Positions 37,929-50,440 are shown, counted from the first letter of the stretch. The stretch is DNA of 64,000 nt from Temnothorax longispinosus (GCF_030848805.1 NC_092361.1:14745444-14809443); one strand, 5' to 3'. The notes: generated by a model not told the origin, from the letters alone. Numbers and translations are program-made.

Positions 37929-37936
37929 TCTCTCTC
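37886..37936. repeat. (TC)n microsatellite
   Basis: About 25 TC units with one CC interruption. Confidence 0.95.
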
Positions 37937-39835
37937 GCATGCGATATTTATCCCGCAAGGATGCACGGTGACGCGTGCAATTTCCGATGGAAGCGAGAGC
38001 TCGCCGCCAACGTGATTTAAAGGTTAAGCCGAGGTTGGCCGCGCACGCGGTCGGCCAATCGACCGTAAGGGCTCCATGGTTAAACTTAAATCAGACCTGC
38101 ATTTAAGCCGGCCTCGATCGAGCGCCTCGTTACATTCAATTCTCGCCCGTGCATCTAAAGGGCCGATTAGGTTACTCATTGTCAGAGTCCGCTGGCAGTT
38201 TCAGTTCTGTCGGGCTTTATTTGTCAACAACGAATGAATTATCGCGGGATGGCGCGTTAGGAAATAAAAGTAGCTCGGTATCGACGAAAGTCTGGTCAGT
38301 AATAAAAAAATAAATCGCGGATATTACATCAAATTTAAAAAAATACTTTATTGTTCGAATAAGAAATAATGATGTAATACAAATAGTGAACAATAATAGT
38401 TGGAGAAAATTGAAAATGATTATTTCATGTAAAATAAAATAATTAGTGTGTTTCTCAAATAGTATAAATAGTAACATTTCGAATAGTATAAATAATCATT
38501 TGTATCGAAGATGATACTCGTCATTTTCAATATGAATTTAATAAGAGAATTAACGATTGTCAATAGGTTTCAAATTTTTATTTCCATGTGATTCCAATTC
38601 TACCTCAATCATATGTCACCTTATTTCTTATATATTTTTTCAGCAGTATGAAATGCAGATTCGCGACGTCGCTCGAAAAATTAAGGAGATATCGAACACG
38701 GCGCTTACGATACTCCATTTACGCGATTAAGTGCCCGGTGAAATGAATCGGCCAGGTTCGAATGCGCATAAATTATGGTTGACGCAAAGAAAGTCGTGTC
38801 AGTCTCAGGCACGAATGTAGAGGATAAAACGATCCTTCCTACAGGAGGATTTCGGATGCGATTAAGTCGGTTACGCCCTTCGGATAGGAAAACAAAGCCT
38901 CGCTCCGGGTGGGTCCTTCCCGTTATTTTTCACGGGTTACTAACAGTTACGAGCACGCATAAGTCAGACATACAAGCGACAAAGTCGACGATTATAGGCT
39001 CTTTACAATTTTAACGATCACGTGAAGCGTGATCAACGGCTAATACTTGACGTTATCACGCAATAACAATCGATAGCGATCTAAAATAAATAGAATTTTG
39101 ACGCCGTCGTATTTAAAAGATATTTTCGAGACAAGTTGATAAAAGAACTCCGAAAGATTTTGTTTTCGGATAATTGCTAAATCAAAAATCCATCAATTAA
39201 ATATTTTATTTTTACGTGAAATAATTTTTAATTTTCTCAGAATAATTTTTTTTGCTTTTCCTCGCTTCCGTCTTAATAATTATCTCCATAATTATCGCGG
39301 AAGTTTTTTTTTGTACTCGACGAACACAAATTATTTTATTTTGAAATAATTATTTTCTCAAAATAGTCTTTTCGGTTTTCTCCGCCACTGTCTCGATAAT
39401 TATCGCCTTAACTGGAGGTTACTTTTTAGAATAATTGCTAAATCAAGAATCTGCTAACTATAAATATTTTATTTTACGTAAAGTAATTATTTTCAATTTA
39501 CTCCGAATAGTCTCTTCTCGCTTTTCTTCGTCTCGACAATTTATCGCCGGGGGTTTCTTTATTCGAGGACGAGCGTCGACGTAACGACTTATCTTCTTAT
39601 CTACCAAACGAACAACAATGCCGAAGGCATTGAAATCTCCCGGGGTGCGTTGTACGAGTGCTCATTCAAGATATCCAAAAAATGGCCATTATCACCTTGC
39701 CGCCACGAAGCTAATCGCTCTCGTAATCATTCGCAAGCGTGGTAATAACGTGACAGTAACAACGATCAATGTCAGGAACGTCTCCCATCGCGTATAAATG
39801 TAACGCCCCCATGCAAGCGAGACGCTCTTTCTGCA

Positions 39836-39892
39836 TCTCTCTCTCTCTCTCTCTTCCTCTCTCTCACTCTCTCTGTCTCTCTCTCTCTCTCT
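39836..39892. repeat. Imperfect (CT)n microsatellite
   Basis: A CT tract broken by several single-base changes, so older than the perfect tracts elsewhere in the window. Confidence 0.9.
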
Positions 39893-41204
39893 TGTTCGCG
39901 ATCGAAAACAACAGATCGCCGACGTCGCCTAATGGAGAGCACCACCGTACTCGTCGTACTCCGCCTTCGCGTCGTCTCCAAGGGACTCCAAAATTCATCA
40001 GGAATTATATGCCCGTCGAGAACAGTTCCGGCAGACATGAGGAACACAAAATATCCGGAGAGCCGGAGACTCGTCCGGACCTCGTGCCACTGAACCGAGC
40101 GGGGGGGTCAATGGCGTATTTACGTTTTGTTTATTATGGTGGCGGGTCTCTCTCGGAGAAACGGAGCCGCCGCTCGCCTCCTCGTGCGGTCGCGACTACG
40201 ACACGACGGATAACGTATAATTCCCGTACGTGCATTACGTCCGCGAATCAAAACACGAATGAAACAATGAAACACAATGAAACCTGCTACTCACCCGCTC
40301 GTCGCGTTATCCTCGCTGCTCCGGTGCTCCTCCACCGCGTGTCTCCTGCGTCTCGCCACCACGCTCCTGCCACCCCTCGGGTAATCCACGGCGAACGGCG
40401 CGTTCCGGCGTCCAGGACACCACGATTTCTCTACGCGCGGGGACACGATCCGGGGCGAGGGGGGAGGAGGAGCTAGCGATCGCTCGCTGTTGTACGGCAC
40501 GTCTCTTCCGCGAGCGCGAAACCGGCGGCCACACGGCGCATCGCGCGCGCACACGACGCTCGACGAGATGCACCCACGGAACGCGGACTGACAGTGACAG
40601 CTATCGCGCGCCGTTCATTATCGGAGGGGAAGAGAGAGAAGACCCACCTTCGCCTGCGCTCGCGCCGCTCGCGACTGCTCCGCCGGCGATCTGCTCTTGC
40701 GCGGCCGGCCGGCGACGAACGGCGAACGGCGTTCCCGATACCCGCCGCGCGCCGCCATCCCCCTCGCGCCGCACCTATCGTCGAGCAGCGTTGCCGCGCG
40801 CTCGGCCAATCGCCGTCGAGGTTCTCTCCGGCCAATCAGCTGACGCTCGCTGCCGTGAGCTGTTGCGATTCCCGTTTGCGACTCCGCCGTAATATTCCGG
40901 ATGTGACGTAATATTTCGACTGAAAAATAAAATTTCTGCTCTTCATTGAGGAATAAAAAAAGAGATGAAATTATGCAAATTGCTATTATCTTGTTATTAA
41001 TGCAGCTTATTTGTTGGCTGAGGCACTGTCTGTCGTCATCTCAGATAAACACGTGCGCCACATTTAAACGAGAATCTATTCGTCTAAACTTTTATTGATA
41101 ATATAAAGAATACTTTACGGTTCTTGTACGAAGAATAATTCTACGAATATACAATAAAAATAACGTTTTCTCAACAAAAAAAATCATGCAATTACAAATC
41201 ACCC

Positions 41205-41264
41205 AGATAGCACAGATGATTCGTAAAATCCTTTTTGAGTTCATAACGATCATCTGTGCTATCT
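41205..41264. repeat. Perfect 16-bp-stem hairpin (miniature fold-back)
   Basis: AGATAGCACAGATGAT at 41205-41220 is exactly inverted at 41249-41264, with a 28-bp loop. The preceding CCC and following AGG extend the symmetry loosely (CCCAGATA / TATCTAGG). Confidence 0.8.
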
Positions 41265-41756
41265 AGGCAATTTCTGAAGGAATATATTATATAATTAGCA
41301 TTACACCAATTCAATTCTAAAAAAATTCTGTAAATCTATTTTCGCTTAGTTGCACATTTATACGTACACTTTACATTGCAAACAGCATAAAGTTTCAAGA
41401 AGAAAAAGAGAAAACAAATCGAACGAAAAATGTGCGCGATTAAAATAAACAGATCGAACAGATTTTACGGGCCGGATCTTTTCTCGCGTTTAATATTTAA
41501 TAATCGCGAAATAAAATCGCGAGACTCGAGCAGCGAGAGCGACGCGAACGAAGTGTAGAAACAGAACCGATGAAAGTGGAACGGAGCACAGCGTTTGCGT
41601 GCCCGGTGGGCGATGAGCGGCTCGCCCACGAACAGCACAAACGCAACGACCGACGACGGCGGACACGGGGGATCTAGACTTCTAGAGAGCGACTAGTCCG
41701 TGGGGAACGAGCGATCTCTCGCGCGGAGCGCGGAGGTTGTATTTTCGTTATCTCCG

Positions 41757-42256
41757 NNNNNNNNNNNNNNNNNNNNNNNNNNNNNNNNNNNNNNNNNNNN
41801 NNNNNNNNNNNNNNNNNNNNNNNNNNNNNNNNNNNNNNNNNNNNNNNNNNNNNNNNNNNNNNNNNNNNNNNNNNNNNNNNNNNNNNNNNNNNNNNNNNNN
41901 NNNNNNNNNNNNNNNNNNNNNNNNNNNNNNNNNNNNNNNNNNNNNNNNNNNNNNNNNNNNNNNNNNNNNNNNNNNNNNNNNNNNNNNNNNNNNNNNNNNN
42001 NNNNNNNNNNNNNNNNNNNNNNNNNNNNNNNNNNNNNNNNNNNNNNNNNNNNNNNNNNNNNNNNNNNNNNNNNNNNNNNNNNNNNNNNNNNNNNNNNNNN
42101 NNNNNNNNNNNNNNNNNNNNNNNNNNNNNNNNNNNNNNNNNNNNNNNNNNNNNNNNNNNNNNNNNNNNNNNNNNNNNNNNNNNNNNNNNNNNNNNNNNNN
42201 NNNNNNNNNNNNNNNNNNNNNNNNNNNNNNNNNNNNNNNNNNNNNNNNNNNNNNNN
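41757..42256. other. Assembly gap, exactly 500 N
   Basis: The run is exactly 500 N, which suggests a placeholder rather than a measured size. It sits in GC-rich DNA about 250 bp upstream of the Uev1A start codon and may hide promoter or 5' UTR sequence. Open frames drawn through it are meaningless. Confidence 0.98.
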
Positions 42257-42506
42257 GGTGGACAGCCGCACGCACACAGTGCACACACACGCTCTCTTGG
42301 CCGCAGCGCGCCGGATTATCGCCGACGTCCGACTCTGACGTCCGACGGCTGATGAGAAGCTCGCGCCGCAGTTAAAAAAGCCGCGCCAGCTCCACGTGAG
42401 TGACTTCGGCCCGCATACGGTGCGCGTTGTCGCCCGCCTGGTACTTTACGGGAGGGGAAAAAAAATACGGCGCCTCGTCAGAATTGTCAGAAATACGAGA
42501 GAGATC
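42257..42506 (+). promoter_or_regulatory. GC-rich 5' flank / leader of Uev1A
   Basis: 250 bp of CpG-rich sequence between the gap and the Uev1A ATG. It probably includes the transcription start and 5' UTR. I see no clear TATA box, so a CpG-type dispersed promoter is likely (inference). Confidence 0.4.
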
Positions 42507-44195
42507 ATGGCGGTGCCCAACAGCGGTGTAGGTGAGTTATTTTGTTTAGGCGGCCACCCGCGCGACTCCGCGACGGATTTTCCTCGTCCTCGTTTCTTTC
42601 CTTTCGATCGAGAAATCGGGGACCTCGAGGCGGGATCATTCGACGATCCTCGGACCCGGCGTTCCCGTGCCACGCGAGTTGACAGCGGACGTCGAGCGTG
42701 CCGCCCGTATTTCTCTCGCGTGCCGAGTCATCGAGACAGTGAACACGACGTTACACCTCCGTCGCGAGTCGATATCGCCCTTCCGCGGTATCCGCGGACT
42801 CATCTCGAGACCCGTGAATGACCTCGGAAACTCGCGACGGCGGAAAGGTTAACCATGCTCGATCCCTGCTCATCAAGCCATAACCTGTATCATCGCGCGG
42901 GTACATTTTCAGCTGTTACAACGCGACTGTGTACCGCGACATATATCCTTGCTTTTTTCCTTTTTCTTCCTCTTTTTGTGGATTTTCGATCCTTAAGCAA
43001 CATCGGGTTAATGAGGATTTGTTAGACGGATTATACAATTATATACATTATATGGTTCAAAGATCTCAGCAATTCTCTTTAACTTCTAGATCGACCTTAT
43101 ATATGCTGAACCAAATATTTGCTGCTGAATATTTGCTGAACCTTGTATGAACCAAATTATATATACGGGATTGCGATTGAACTTAGAGCCTTGCCAATTA
43201 TGAATCGACTGCTCCTATTGCCTACATGGAGTCACAACGTCATTCATCGAATGCTGTTTCAGTTATGCCCCGAAACTTTCGTCTCCTGGAGGAGTTGGAA
43301 CAGGGCCAAAAAGGTGTGGGCGATGGCACGATCAGTTGGGGCCTGGAAAACGACGACGACATGACCCTCACGCATTGGACCGGTATGATAATTGGACCAC
43401 CTAGGGTAAGATACCTTTTACTGGTGTCGTTTATCGTCACTGCGATAATACGAATCCGCACCGGTCTCTTCTCACGTTACTTTTCGTTCGATACAAGTCC
43501 ACTTTTATGAGATTTCAGATACAAGCTAAGCTATACGTTGACGATACTTGCATTAGATGTTCATATTTTTAAAACTTTTCTTGTACTGGTATCAACTGCG
43601 GATAAAATATATTTGTGATACTTAAAATGAATAACTTATCGAAGATATGAAAATACAGTTTGAATATTAATATTGATTATGTGTGTTATATAGAAAATAT
43701 ATTTAATATTGTGTAACAAAACGAAAAATATATGATTCTATAAGAATTAACTGCATATGTTGCAAAGATGATGACTTAAAGAAACATATTCAGAATATCT
43801 TACGATATACGATTAATATAATGTTGTACTGACATCTTTTAGACACCGTATGAAAATAGGATGTATAGTTTGAAAATTGACTGCGGTCAGAGATACCCAG
43901 ATGATGCCCCTAATGTAAGATTTTTAAGCAGAATCAATATGAATTGCATTAACAGTGCCACTGGAGCTGTAAGTATACAAGATCGCAATGTGCGTGTACA
44001 TTAAGATAAAAAATACATGTACCTGAAATAACACATAAAATTTCCATATACAAGGTGGATAATCGCAGTGTTCCGGTTCTTGCGAAATGGCAACGAGAGT
44101 ACACAATTAAAACAGTTCTCCAGGAACTCCGTCGTTTGATGACGTTGAAGGAAAATATGAAACTTTCTCAGCCTCCGGAGGGCAGCACTTTTTAG
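42507..44195 (+). CDS. Uev1A: Ubiquitin-conjugating enzyme E2 variant (UBE2V/Mms2/Uev1A)
   Basis: Catalytically inactive E2-like partner of Ubc13 (UBE2N), which directs K63-linked ubiquitin chains for DNA-damage tolerance and innate immune/JNK signalling. Coding exons: 42507-42531, 43263-43405, 43843-43968, 44055-44195. All have GT..AG borders and join in phase to 144 aa, the usual length for the family (about 145). Diagnostic stretches are VMPRNFRLLEELEQGQKGVG, GDGTISWGLE, TGMIIGPPR, YENRMYSL, CGQRYPDDAP, VPVLAKWQREYTIK and LMTLKENMKLSQPPEG. The active-site cysteine of true E2s is absent from the segment before VPVLAKW, as expected for a UEV. A cysteine in NMNCIN is elsewhere in the fold. 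The start follows the MAV.. N-terminus typical of UBE2V2. An in-frame upstream ATG at 43226 could serve an alternative first exon. Confidence 0.95.
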
Positions 44196-45775
44196 CCTAA
44201 CCGTATGAACAGAGATATCTTCCTTTTTGCAATAGCATGAGGCGAGATTTAAAGGTACCAAATAATATTAAAAGGGTGCCCGCTGAAAATATATGTTTAA
44301 AAAGAAACAAAAAAAAACGAAAAAAACAGCTTTGTGAAAGAAAGGAGGTAATAGCTTGGAAAGTTGAATGAGTGTATCGAGTTTATGTATAGATTAGGTA
44401 GAACAATTGACAAAAATGCATTTGTCAAGCACAGCTGGTTCTTCGTCGGAATTTTTCACTAAAAATGTATTTTTCCGAAACCCCCGATTATTTCATTGCA
44501 TATACATCATGTTCGCGCACGAGATTGTAATTCGATGCGAATGCGAATTGGTTGAAGGAAACGCCGCTCCAGCTTTTCAAGCTAGTACAATGTAAAGCGG
44601 AAAAAAATCATATTTTGAATCATAAAACTGGAGACACAGACCATGTAATAAAAACGAATAATCAGTAAGAATAACTTATGCCTTTGAAGTTTTTTAATGA
44701 GAGAAGAAGAGTAATGTCTGGTATTGCGAACCATTTTAAGATTTCTCTTCTGTTTGCGCGCAAGTGCCATTTCATCTCTTGCAGAGGTGTGTCTCTCTCT
44801 CTCTCTCTCTCTCACTCAACGCTACGGTAGAAAATTTGTAAATTTTGAACCATAAATATGTACGTCCATTTTACTTTTCCGTGCTGCGTACACTGTTTCA
44901 ACTAGCGATCTACAATGAAATAACGTACGTGTTTGAGAAATTATATCCTTAAAAAAACGGCCTCTCTCTCTTTCACGCTAAACGAACCACGTTTCGTAAT
45001 TGATGAGGAGATGTCGCTTTGTAATCGAAGCATGCATAAATGACAATTTGATTTGTAATATCTCGTATATATAGTGAATAATGATACAATGCTGCATGGC
45101 AAAGTACATCAATGTATGAAGCGTCGCTGAATAATGAGATCTTTTAGTCGATATCATATTAGAACATATTGAAAGTTTACCAATTTTTCATGTGTATTTG
45201 AGGTTACGTCTATTAAAATGCGATAGAATTATAGAGTATGATAGTGCTTACTGTTTGACACAAGGGCTTCATGATTGATGTATTATGTGAATATTATTTT
45301 TGTTATATAATTATCAAAATCATATCTAATTCCTAACACACTGTGTAAAGTACAGAAGCTGCATATTGTTAAGAAAATCGAATGCATCTTTAGTGCAATC
45401 ACGACTATTTACATTGTAGTCCATGTAAATAGTATATTGCTGAAAATCGAATTATATGCAGCTTATTGATGATAAATGATATGTTCCAGCAAAAAAATAA
45501 TCGTTATTACAACGTCATCTCAAGATTTATGTTATCTAATTAATCGAAAGGATCTTTATACCTAAAGTTCCACCAAAAGTAGATTTTGAAATATCTCTAC
45601 ATTTGATTGTGTAATGTAAAATTTTTCTGATTATCCGAACGAAAGATATATATACCTCTTTGTCCGCTTTGCATTTCTGTATTACACTATCGGTAATATA
45701 ATAGTGTAATTTAAATCATCCTATTAAAAGAGTAACAAGTTATAGCTCCATGTGGACGAAAACAAGCTTAAGGAG

Positions 45776-45781
45776 AATAAA
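45776..45781 (+). terminator. Probable Uev1A poly(A) signal
   Basis: AATAAA followed within 25 bp by T/G-rich sequence; another AATAAA occurs near 45853. Confidence 0.5.
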
Positions 45782-46191
45782 GTGATTTCCTTAGAAGTGA
45801 GCGTTCCTTCTATTTCTTACCTACACATGTTAGCGGCCTTTTTTTTAGCTTTGAATAAATTGTTGCTTATTAAAACCAAACGACTTCGTCATTCGTATTA
45901 AGACTTTTGCAGACGTTTCTCCTCGTATATTAATCTTAAAAAATGGATTGAACAAAAACTTTAAATTGAAATAATTTGTAAAAAATATTGGAATACAAAA
46001 TCGCATAATGAAAACTTACCAAAGATGAATATAATAATATATTTAGCCAAATATCCTTTTATCTAGCTTAAAATATCCTTTCATCTTGAAAATGTCCGTA
46101 AATATTCGACATATCTTACGAGTCGCTTAAAATTGCGAATAAATCATTGTGCGTCTCATCAAAGGAGTGAACCTTGTTTATGTTTAACAAT

Positions 46192-46197
46192 TTTATT
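46192..46197 (-). terminator. Probable Cyt-c1 poly(A) signal
   Basis: AATAAA on the minus strand, about 215 nt downstream of the Cyt-c1 stop codon. Confidence 0.45.
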
Positions 46198-46412
46198 TAA
46201 ATCAGACGATGACTCCATTCGGTATAGCTATGTACAATGTTTAATTTAATAGATTTTGGTAATGATGACAAATTGACACTTTGTCAAATGCTATATGAAT
46301 AAGTTTGAACCTTCAGAAAGGAGCCACATTGCCGGAGATACATTGCTTAAATTGCGAAACTACATTCCGATACCAGCGCAACAGCTAATATCACGGCGTT
46401 AATTTTCATTTG

Positions 46413-49051
46413 CTAATTTTTAGGGTATTTTTTAGGGACAAACATTAATTTTGTACTCTTTAAGGTTGTCCACTTGTGTCGCTTGAAGTAGTATGCAGCA
46501 GCAGTGAGAATTGAAAATATTCCAATAGCCTGTAAATAATTTATATTGAAATAATTATACGATAAGATGAACCAAAGTAAAATGGACTTTAGAGATGTTT
46601 ACTTCACCTTAATAGTCATTCTTTTTCGGTCGTCAAATTCGTGATTGGCAGTCCACATTAGGAATGTGGTAATGTCTTTTGCTACTTGAGAAGCAGTTGC
46701 TGGAGTACCATCTTCATATTCTAAGACTTCGTTATAAATAGCCTGTATGACGGAGTAAAATTATTATTTTTATTATTTTTATTATCATTAATGGGTGCAA
46801 AATTCAATATATCGCTAATTGTAACATCTTCAATTTAAAACAATGTGAATAACTCACCTGTGCCATACCAATGGCACCACCTGCAAAATATGGATTGAAA
46901 TATTGTCCTTCTCTTAAATTTATACCGGCTGGTGGATCACAATATCCAGTCAGTAAAGCGAAAACGTAGTTCTGAAATATATATAAAATATATTTTTAAT
47001 TAAATGCAAGTTGTGGCAATAATAAAAATATTTCTACAGCAAAATTTAAAAAAGTGGAAATTAATTGTAAATTAATAGATTTAATTTTTAATTCCACTCA
47101 TATTCTCTTTCTATACGTTACTCAAAATTGACTTACCTCTCCATCGTGCCTGGCGTTAAGCATGTAAGATAGATCAGGTGGATAAGCACCGTTGTTCGCT
47201 GCTCTAGCAGCTTCTTCATTTGGATATGGAGATGGCACGTAATCAAACAGTTTTCCTGGACGTTTGAAGAATTCTCCCGTGTCGTCAGGGCCATCTTCTA
47301 CCTGTATCGTAAAAGTCAGTTATATTATTAAGTCTTATATTCTATAAAATTATAAGAGACGTTTTTCATAGTTAATATTGTAAAATGTACCATGACTTCT
47401 TCCGCGAGAGCTTTGGCTTCCGCTTCGGTGTGAGTAACATTAACGAGGTGACGGTATGCCACATATTGCAAACTATGACAAGCTGCACACACGTTCTTGT
47501 AGACATCCCAGCCTCGTCGCATACTGCAAAATATAGGTTAATAACACATTTGTATAGTTGATTGTTAATATTTAAATACTAAAGTATTGTACCTAGCATG
47601 ATCTAGCGAATTGAACCATCCATAAAAATCCCATTTGTACGTCGGAGGATGAGCTATCAAGTCAATAGCTCTTGCCGAGCTATCTAGAGCATAGATGAAG
47701 GCACTTATGCCTCCGGCAGTCACTCCTAAGCATGTTAATAACTGTAATTAAAAATATTAGAGATATTACTTTCTTACACTATATAGTTTATATAATGTCG
47801 CTGTCACATATTATATAACATTGTCATATATTCGAAATATAAATAAAACAGTAATCTGTCCTAACTTACTAACACATGCAGTTTGAAGGAACACAAAGTT
47901 GTTTCTGACAGACGAGGAATTGGATAAGGTTGGGATATCTCTTCGAGCAAGATAAATTAAATTCACATACCACTTTTCGACTCCTAGGCCATTCTTTCAC
48001 AGTGGAAAAATTACTGGTCTGCAAAAACAAAGTTTAAAGTGTAAGTACAATAAGTTTAAGTGTAACATATTTTAGAAGAAAATAAGGAGAAAAATATTTG
48101 CAACATTGCTCCAATCCATACATTCACCTCTTTTACATTTCTATTTTCTTTCTTCACATACTGTGATTTTGCTGCAATTATTTTAATCGTTAATTATCTT
48201 CAAAAAGATACACATCCTTTATATATTATATATATTGCCTAAAATAATTATTATAAAATTTTATATATAATCTCAAATTAATCTCATCTCTCTAATATCT
48301 GTTAAAGTCAAAGATTAATGTGTGCTAATAAATAAGTAAAATTAGGTTCAGGGGCTTTCCATATGTTCCATTCTTATGAATATTACTATGACATAATCAA
48401 ATCAAAAGGAATACACTTAACAAACGTTCAATAACATAAAGTATGTGATAACACATCCGACTCTTCAATCAACTCAAAACTGACAATTGATGACAATCGA
48501 CGGCATAATCGTTTCTACAGTTAGACGATAAAATCCACGTGTGCAGACTAATTCGTTGTGACAGCGAGCGCGATATAAACGCCCATTCATTCACCTGTGC
48601 CACTGGCCGCGCACGGCGGTGCATCGGTGGAGCATGTTTGATATCATGGCAGCATCCCGATTTTCGGTATCGCTCGCTATTACATAACATCTGTTAAAGT
48701 GCCGTCGGAACCGTCACCGCCGTCGACGTTGCGCGCCGTCAAACGCCTCGCCGGGCGTCCCGACGTCGCGCGAACGTCCCGCGGGACGTATAATCCTCGC
48801 CGAGGAAGGCGTGACATTAGCAGCCGACAGCTCGCACGGTGTCCAGCTCGCGAGGCCGCGTATCAATATTGGTTAACGTCAGGTGTCGTTGACACGGACG
48901 ACGCGATGTCGCCGGTGATTTTCGCGAGGAAATATGCGCGGTTGCTGAAAAATTGCTCGAAGATTCGTCTCTCACTTACCTGGCCGATCAACGTGCCATA
49001 ATTCGGTTTCAGAAGACCCGATTTACAAATCCGACCTAACGTCGCCGCCAT
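46413..49051 (-). CDS. Cyt-c1: Cytochrome c1, heme protein of complex III
   Basis: Electron-transfer subunit of the mitochondrial cytochrome bc1 complex; it passes electrons from the Rieske protein to cytochrome c at the inner membrane. Exons in coding order: 49051-48980, 48018-47971, 47741-47593, 47523-47391, 47301-47137, 46971-46858, 46742-46608, 46529-46413. All borders are GT..AG and in phase, giving 310 aa, typical of the family. Residues 1 to about 65 look like a mitochondrial presequence. The heme attachment motif is CAACH at C102-C105-H106 (KNVCAACHSLQY). The axial-ligand methionine is M225 in GGAIGMAQ. Family signatures DLIAHPPTYKWDFYGWF, FDYVPSPYPNEEAARAANNG and PPDLSYMLNARH are clear. 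The C-terminal anchor starts at about residue 273 (IGIFSILTAAAYYF) with a lysine-rich tail. Divergent from tral across about 1.6 kb. Confidence 0.97.
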
Positions 49052-49325
49052 GTTGGCCAGAGGTGCAATGTGCGGAGAGGGTTATGCTAGTCAGTGAACG
49101 ATCCGCTGGACGGTCGACGTAGAATCAGCCTCGCGACTTATCGCAAAAATCCTCCCGCGATTATTCCAGCACCGCGGATCGGTCGCGAGGGATTAAAAAG
49201 AGAGGTTAAAAAACGTCGGTAGGGAGAACACCGTGAAGACGACTTCGGTCGGGGACTCGCCGGACTCGCCCCAGGCTTGCCAACACTTGCCAACGTCGCG
49301 GCGAACGTTCACGCGCCTAATCCAA

Positions 49326-49471
49326 TGTCCATTTCTATCAGTGCAGATCAATCTCGGTTTACCTAATTAATTACGTTTTATCTTTTTCTAATTCTTGGAG
49401 CTATAGGCAAAAAAAAATAAAAAGTAAATTGAACCAAGATAAAATTAATCTACGTTGGTAGAAATGGATAT
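49326..49471. mobile_element. MITE-like fold-back element
   Basis: The left end TGTCCATTTCTATCAGTGCA matches the inverted right end, which reads ATATCCATTTCTACCAACGT; further inner matches are AGATYAA and TCTYGGTT. The unit is about 146 bp and non-coding. No clear target-site duplication. It lies between the Cyt-c1 and tral promoters. Confidence 0.6.
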
Positions 49472-49827
49472 ATAAATCTGCGACTCGACTCACAATTATT
49501 TTGTGATACGCGGAATTTTGTATTTTACGTTCATGTGTCATTTTTCATTATATTTATGTAATCGTATAACATATTATTTATAGAATACGTACGTTATAGA
49601 AATATATAATATTACATCTCTCTGGTGAAACAATTTCTCAATATATTTTGTCAGAAATTTTCTCTAATAAGAATTTCTCATATTTTAGATTTATATAAAA
49701 AATATATCTCTTTTTTCTCAGATACTATTTCAGAAATAATATGGATTTTATATATTTCAATATATTTTAAGAATATAAAACAAATACATTTTGTTTCACT
49801 CTAACTTATTGCAACAATGTTCACCAT

Positions 49828-49906
49828 AATGTCTAAAAGACATCATAAAGATGTCTTTAAAATGCTAGAAATCTTAAAGATGTCTTTATGATGTCTTTTA
49901 GACATT
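49828..49906. mobile_element. 79-bp near-perfect hairpin element
   Basis: The arms are 31 bp with 29 matches and begin AATGTCTAAAAGACATCATA. The arm itself is built from short complementary words (AAAGACATC / GATGTCTTT). It is followed by TTAATTGCTACCTGGGA. Confidence 0.7.
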
Positions 49907-50240
49907 AATTGCTACCTGGGAGACTATTGGACGAAGCGTAAAGTACTTTTGACAAGGAGAGTGATATTTGAGAGGTGAGGAAAAAATCATTGGGCCATCT
50001 TTGATCAGATTTTGCGTACATACACGATATATCTATTTTAATGCCCCGTTAACGTAAAATTTTAATCGAGGCATCGCTGCGATTTAAAATTACACATAAT
50101 CCGTAATTAAAAATAGTGGAAAAGTGAATATAAAACACCATACTCCGTGTAATTAATCGTTATCGCTATCTTGTGAATAATTAAGATTCTCTTTTCCTCC
50201 TCAAGCTTCAATCTCGCGGAAATATTTTGGTCCAAATAAC

Positions 50241-50367
50241 AGGCCTGGACTTCTTTTTAGCTGAACTCCTTGCACGGTTTATTTTTCCTCTTTTTCTTTT
50301 CACATTGGAGAAAAAAAGGGAGAAAAGATGAACTGTGCAGGAAGTTGAGCTAAAATAGAACAGACCT
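50241..50367. mobile_element. 127-bp MITE-like fold-back upstream of tral
   Basis: The arms are about 57 bp. Left AGGCCTGGACTTCTTTTTAG pairs with inverted right AGGTCTGTTCTATTTTAGCT after a small offset; then AGCTGAACTCCTTGCAC pairs with AGCTCAACTTCCTGCAC. It ends about 310 bp before the tral ATG, so it may lie in or next to the promoter. Confidence 0.65.
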
Positions 50368-50440
50368 ATTCCTACATCCATGCGGCGAAAATATTTTCGC
50401 CATTTGAAAATAGCCCCGGAGCTCTCTGACTCCTATTTGA

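Larger units (their letters stand above)
34825..41756. other. Gene-free stretch with CpG-rich patches
   Basis: No gene is supported. It contains (GC)n runs at about 35064-35078 and 36577-36595, a (TC)n tract at 37886-37936, a (CT)n tract at 39836-39892, a perfect 16-bp-stem hairpin at 41205-41264, and CpG-rich patches at 35000-35250, 36580-36760, 37800-38170 and 39900-40900. The long frames at 39769-40476 and 40473-40911 are Arg/Ser/Pro-rich and open on both strands, which fits GC-rich non-coding DNA. The strong CpG patch near 40480-41750 could include a promoter or first exon hidden by the gap. Confidence 0.5.
44196..46412. other. Uev1A 3' UTR and convergent spacer
   Basis: AT-rich, with no coding sequence recognised. 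A (TC)n tract lies at about 44790-44812. Uev1A (+) and Cyt-c1 (-) converge here. Likely poly(A) signals are AATAAA at 45776-45781 for Uev1A (giving a 3' UTR of about 1.6 kb) and minus-strand AATAAA at 46192-46197 for Cyt-c1 (about 215 nt after its stop). Confidence 0.6.

Noticed and set aside
39769..40911. Long Arg/Pro/Ser-rich open frames, up to 235 codons
   Set aside because: They start near a CT microsatellite, are open on both strands because of high GC, and show no domain; GC-rich non-coding DNA explains them.
41674..42375. Several 180-212-codon open frames on both strands
   Set aside because: They run through the 500-N gap and are translations of unknown bases.
47870..47970. Possible extra Cyt-c1 exon in intron 2
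   Set aside because: The frame is open for a short distance, but the neighbouring exons already join in phase and give a standard-length cytochrome c1.
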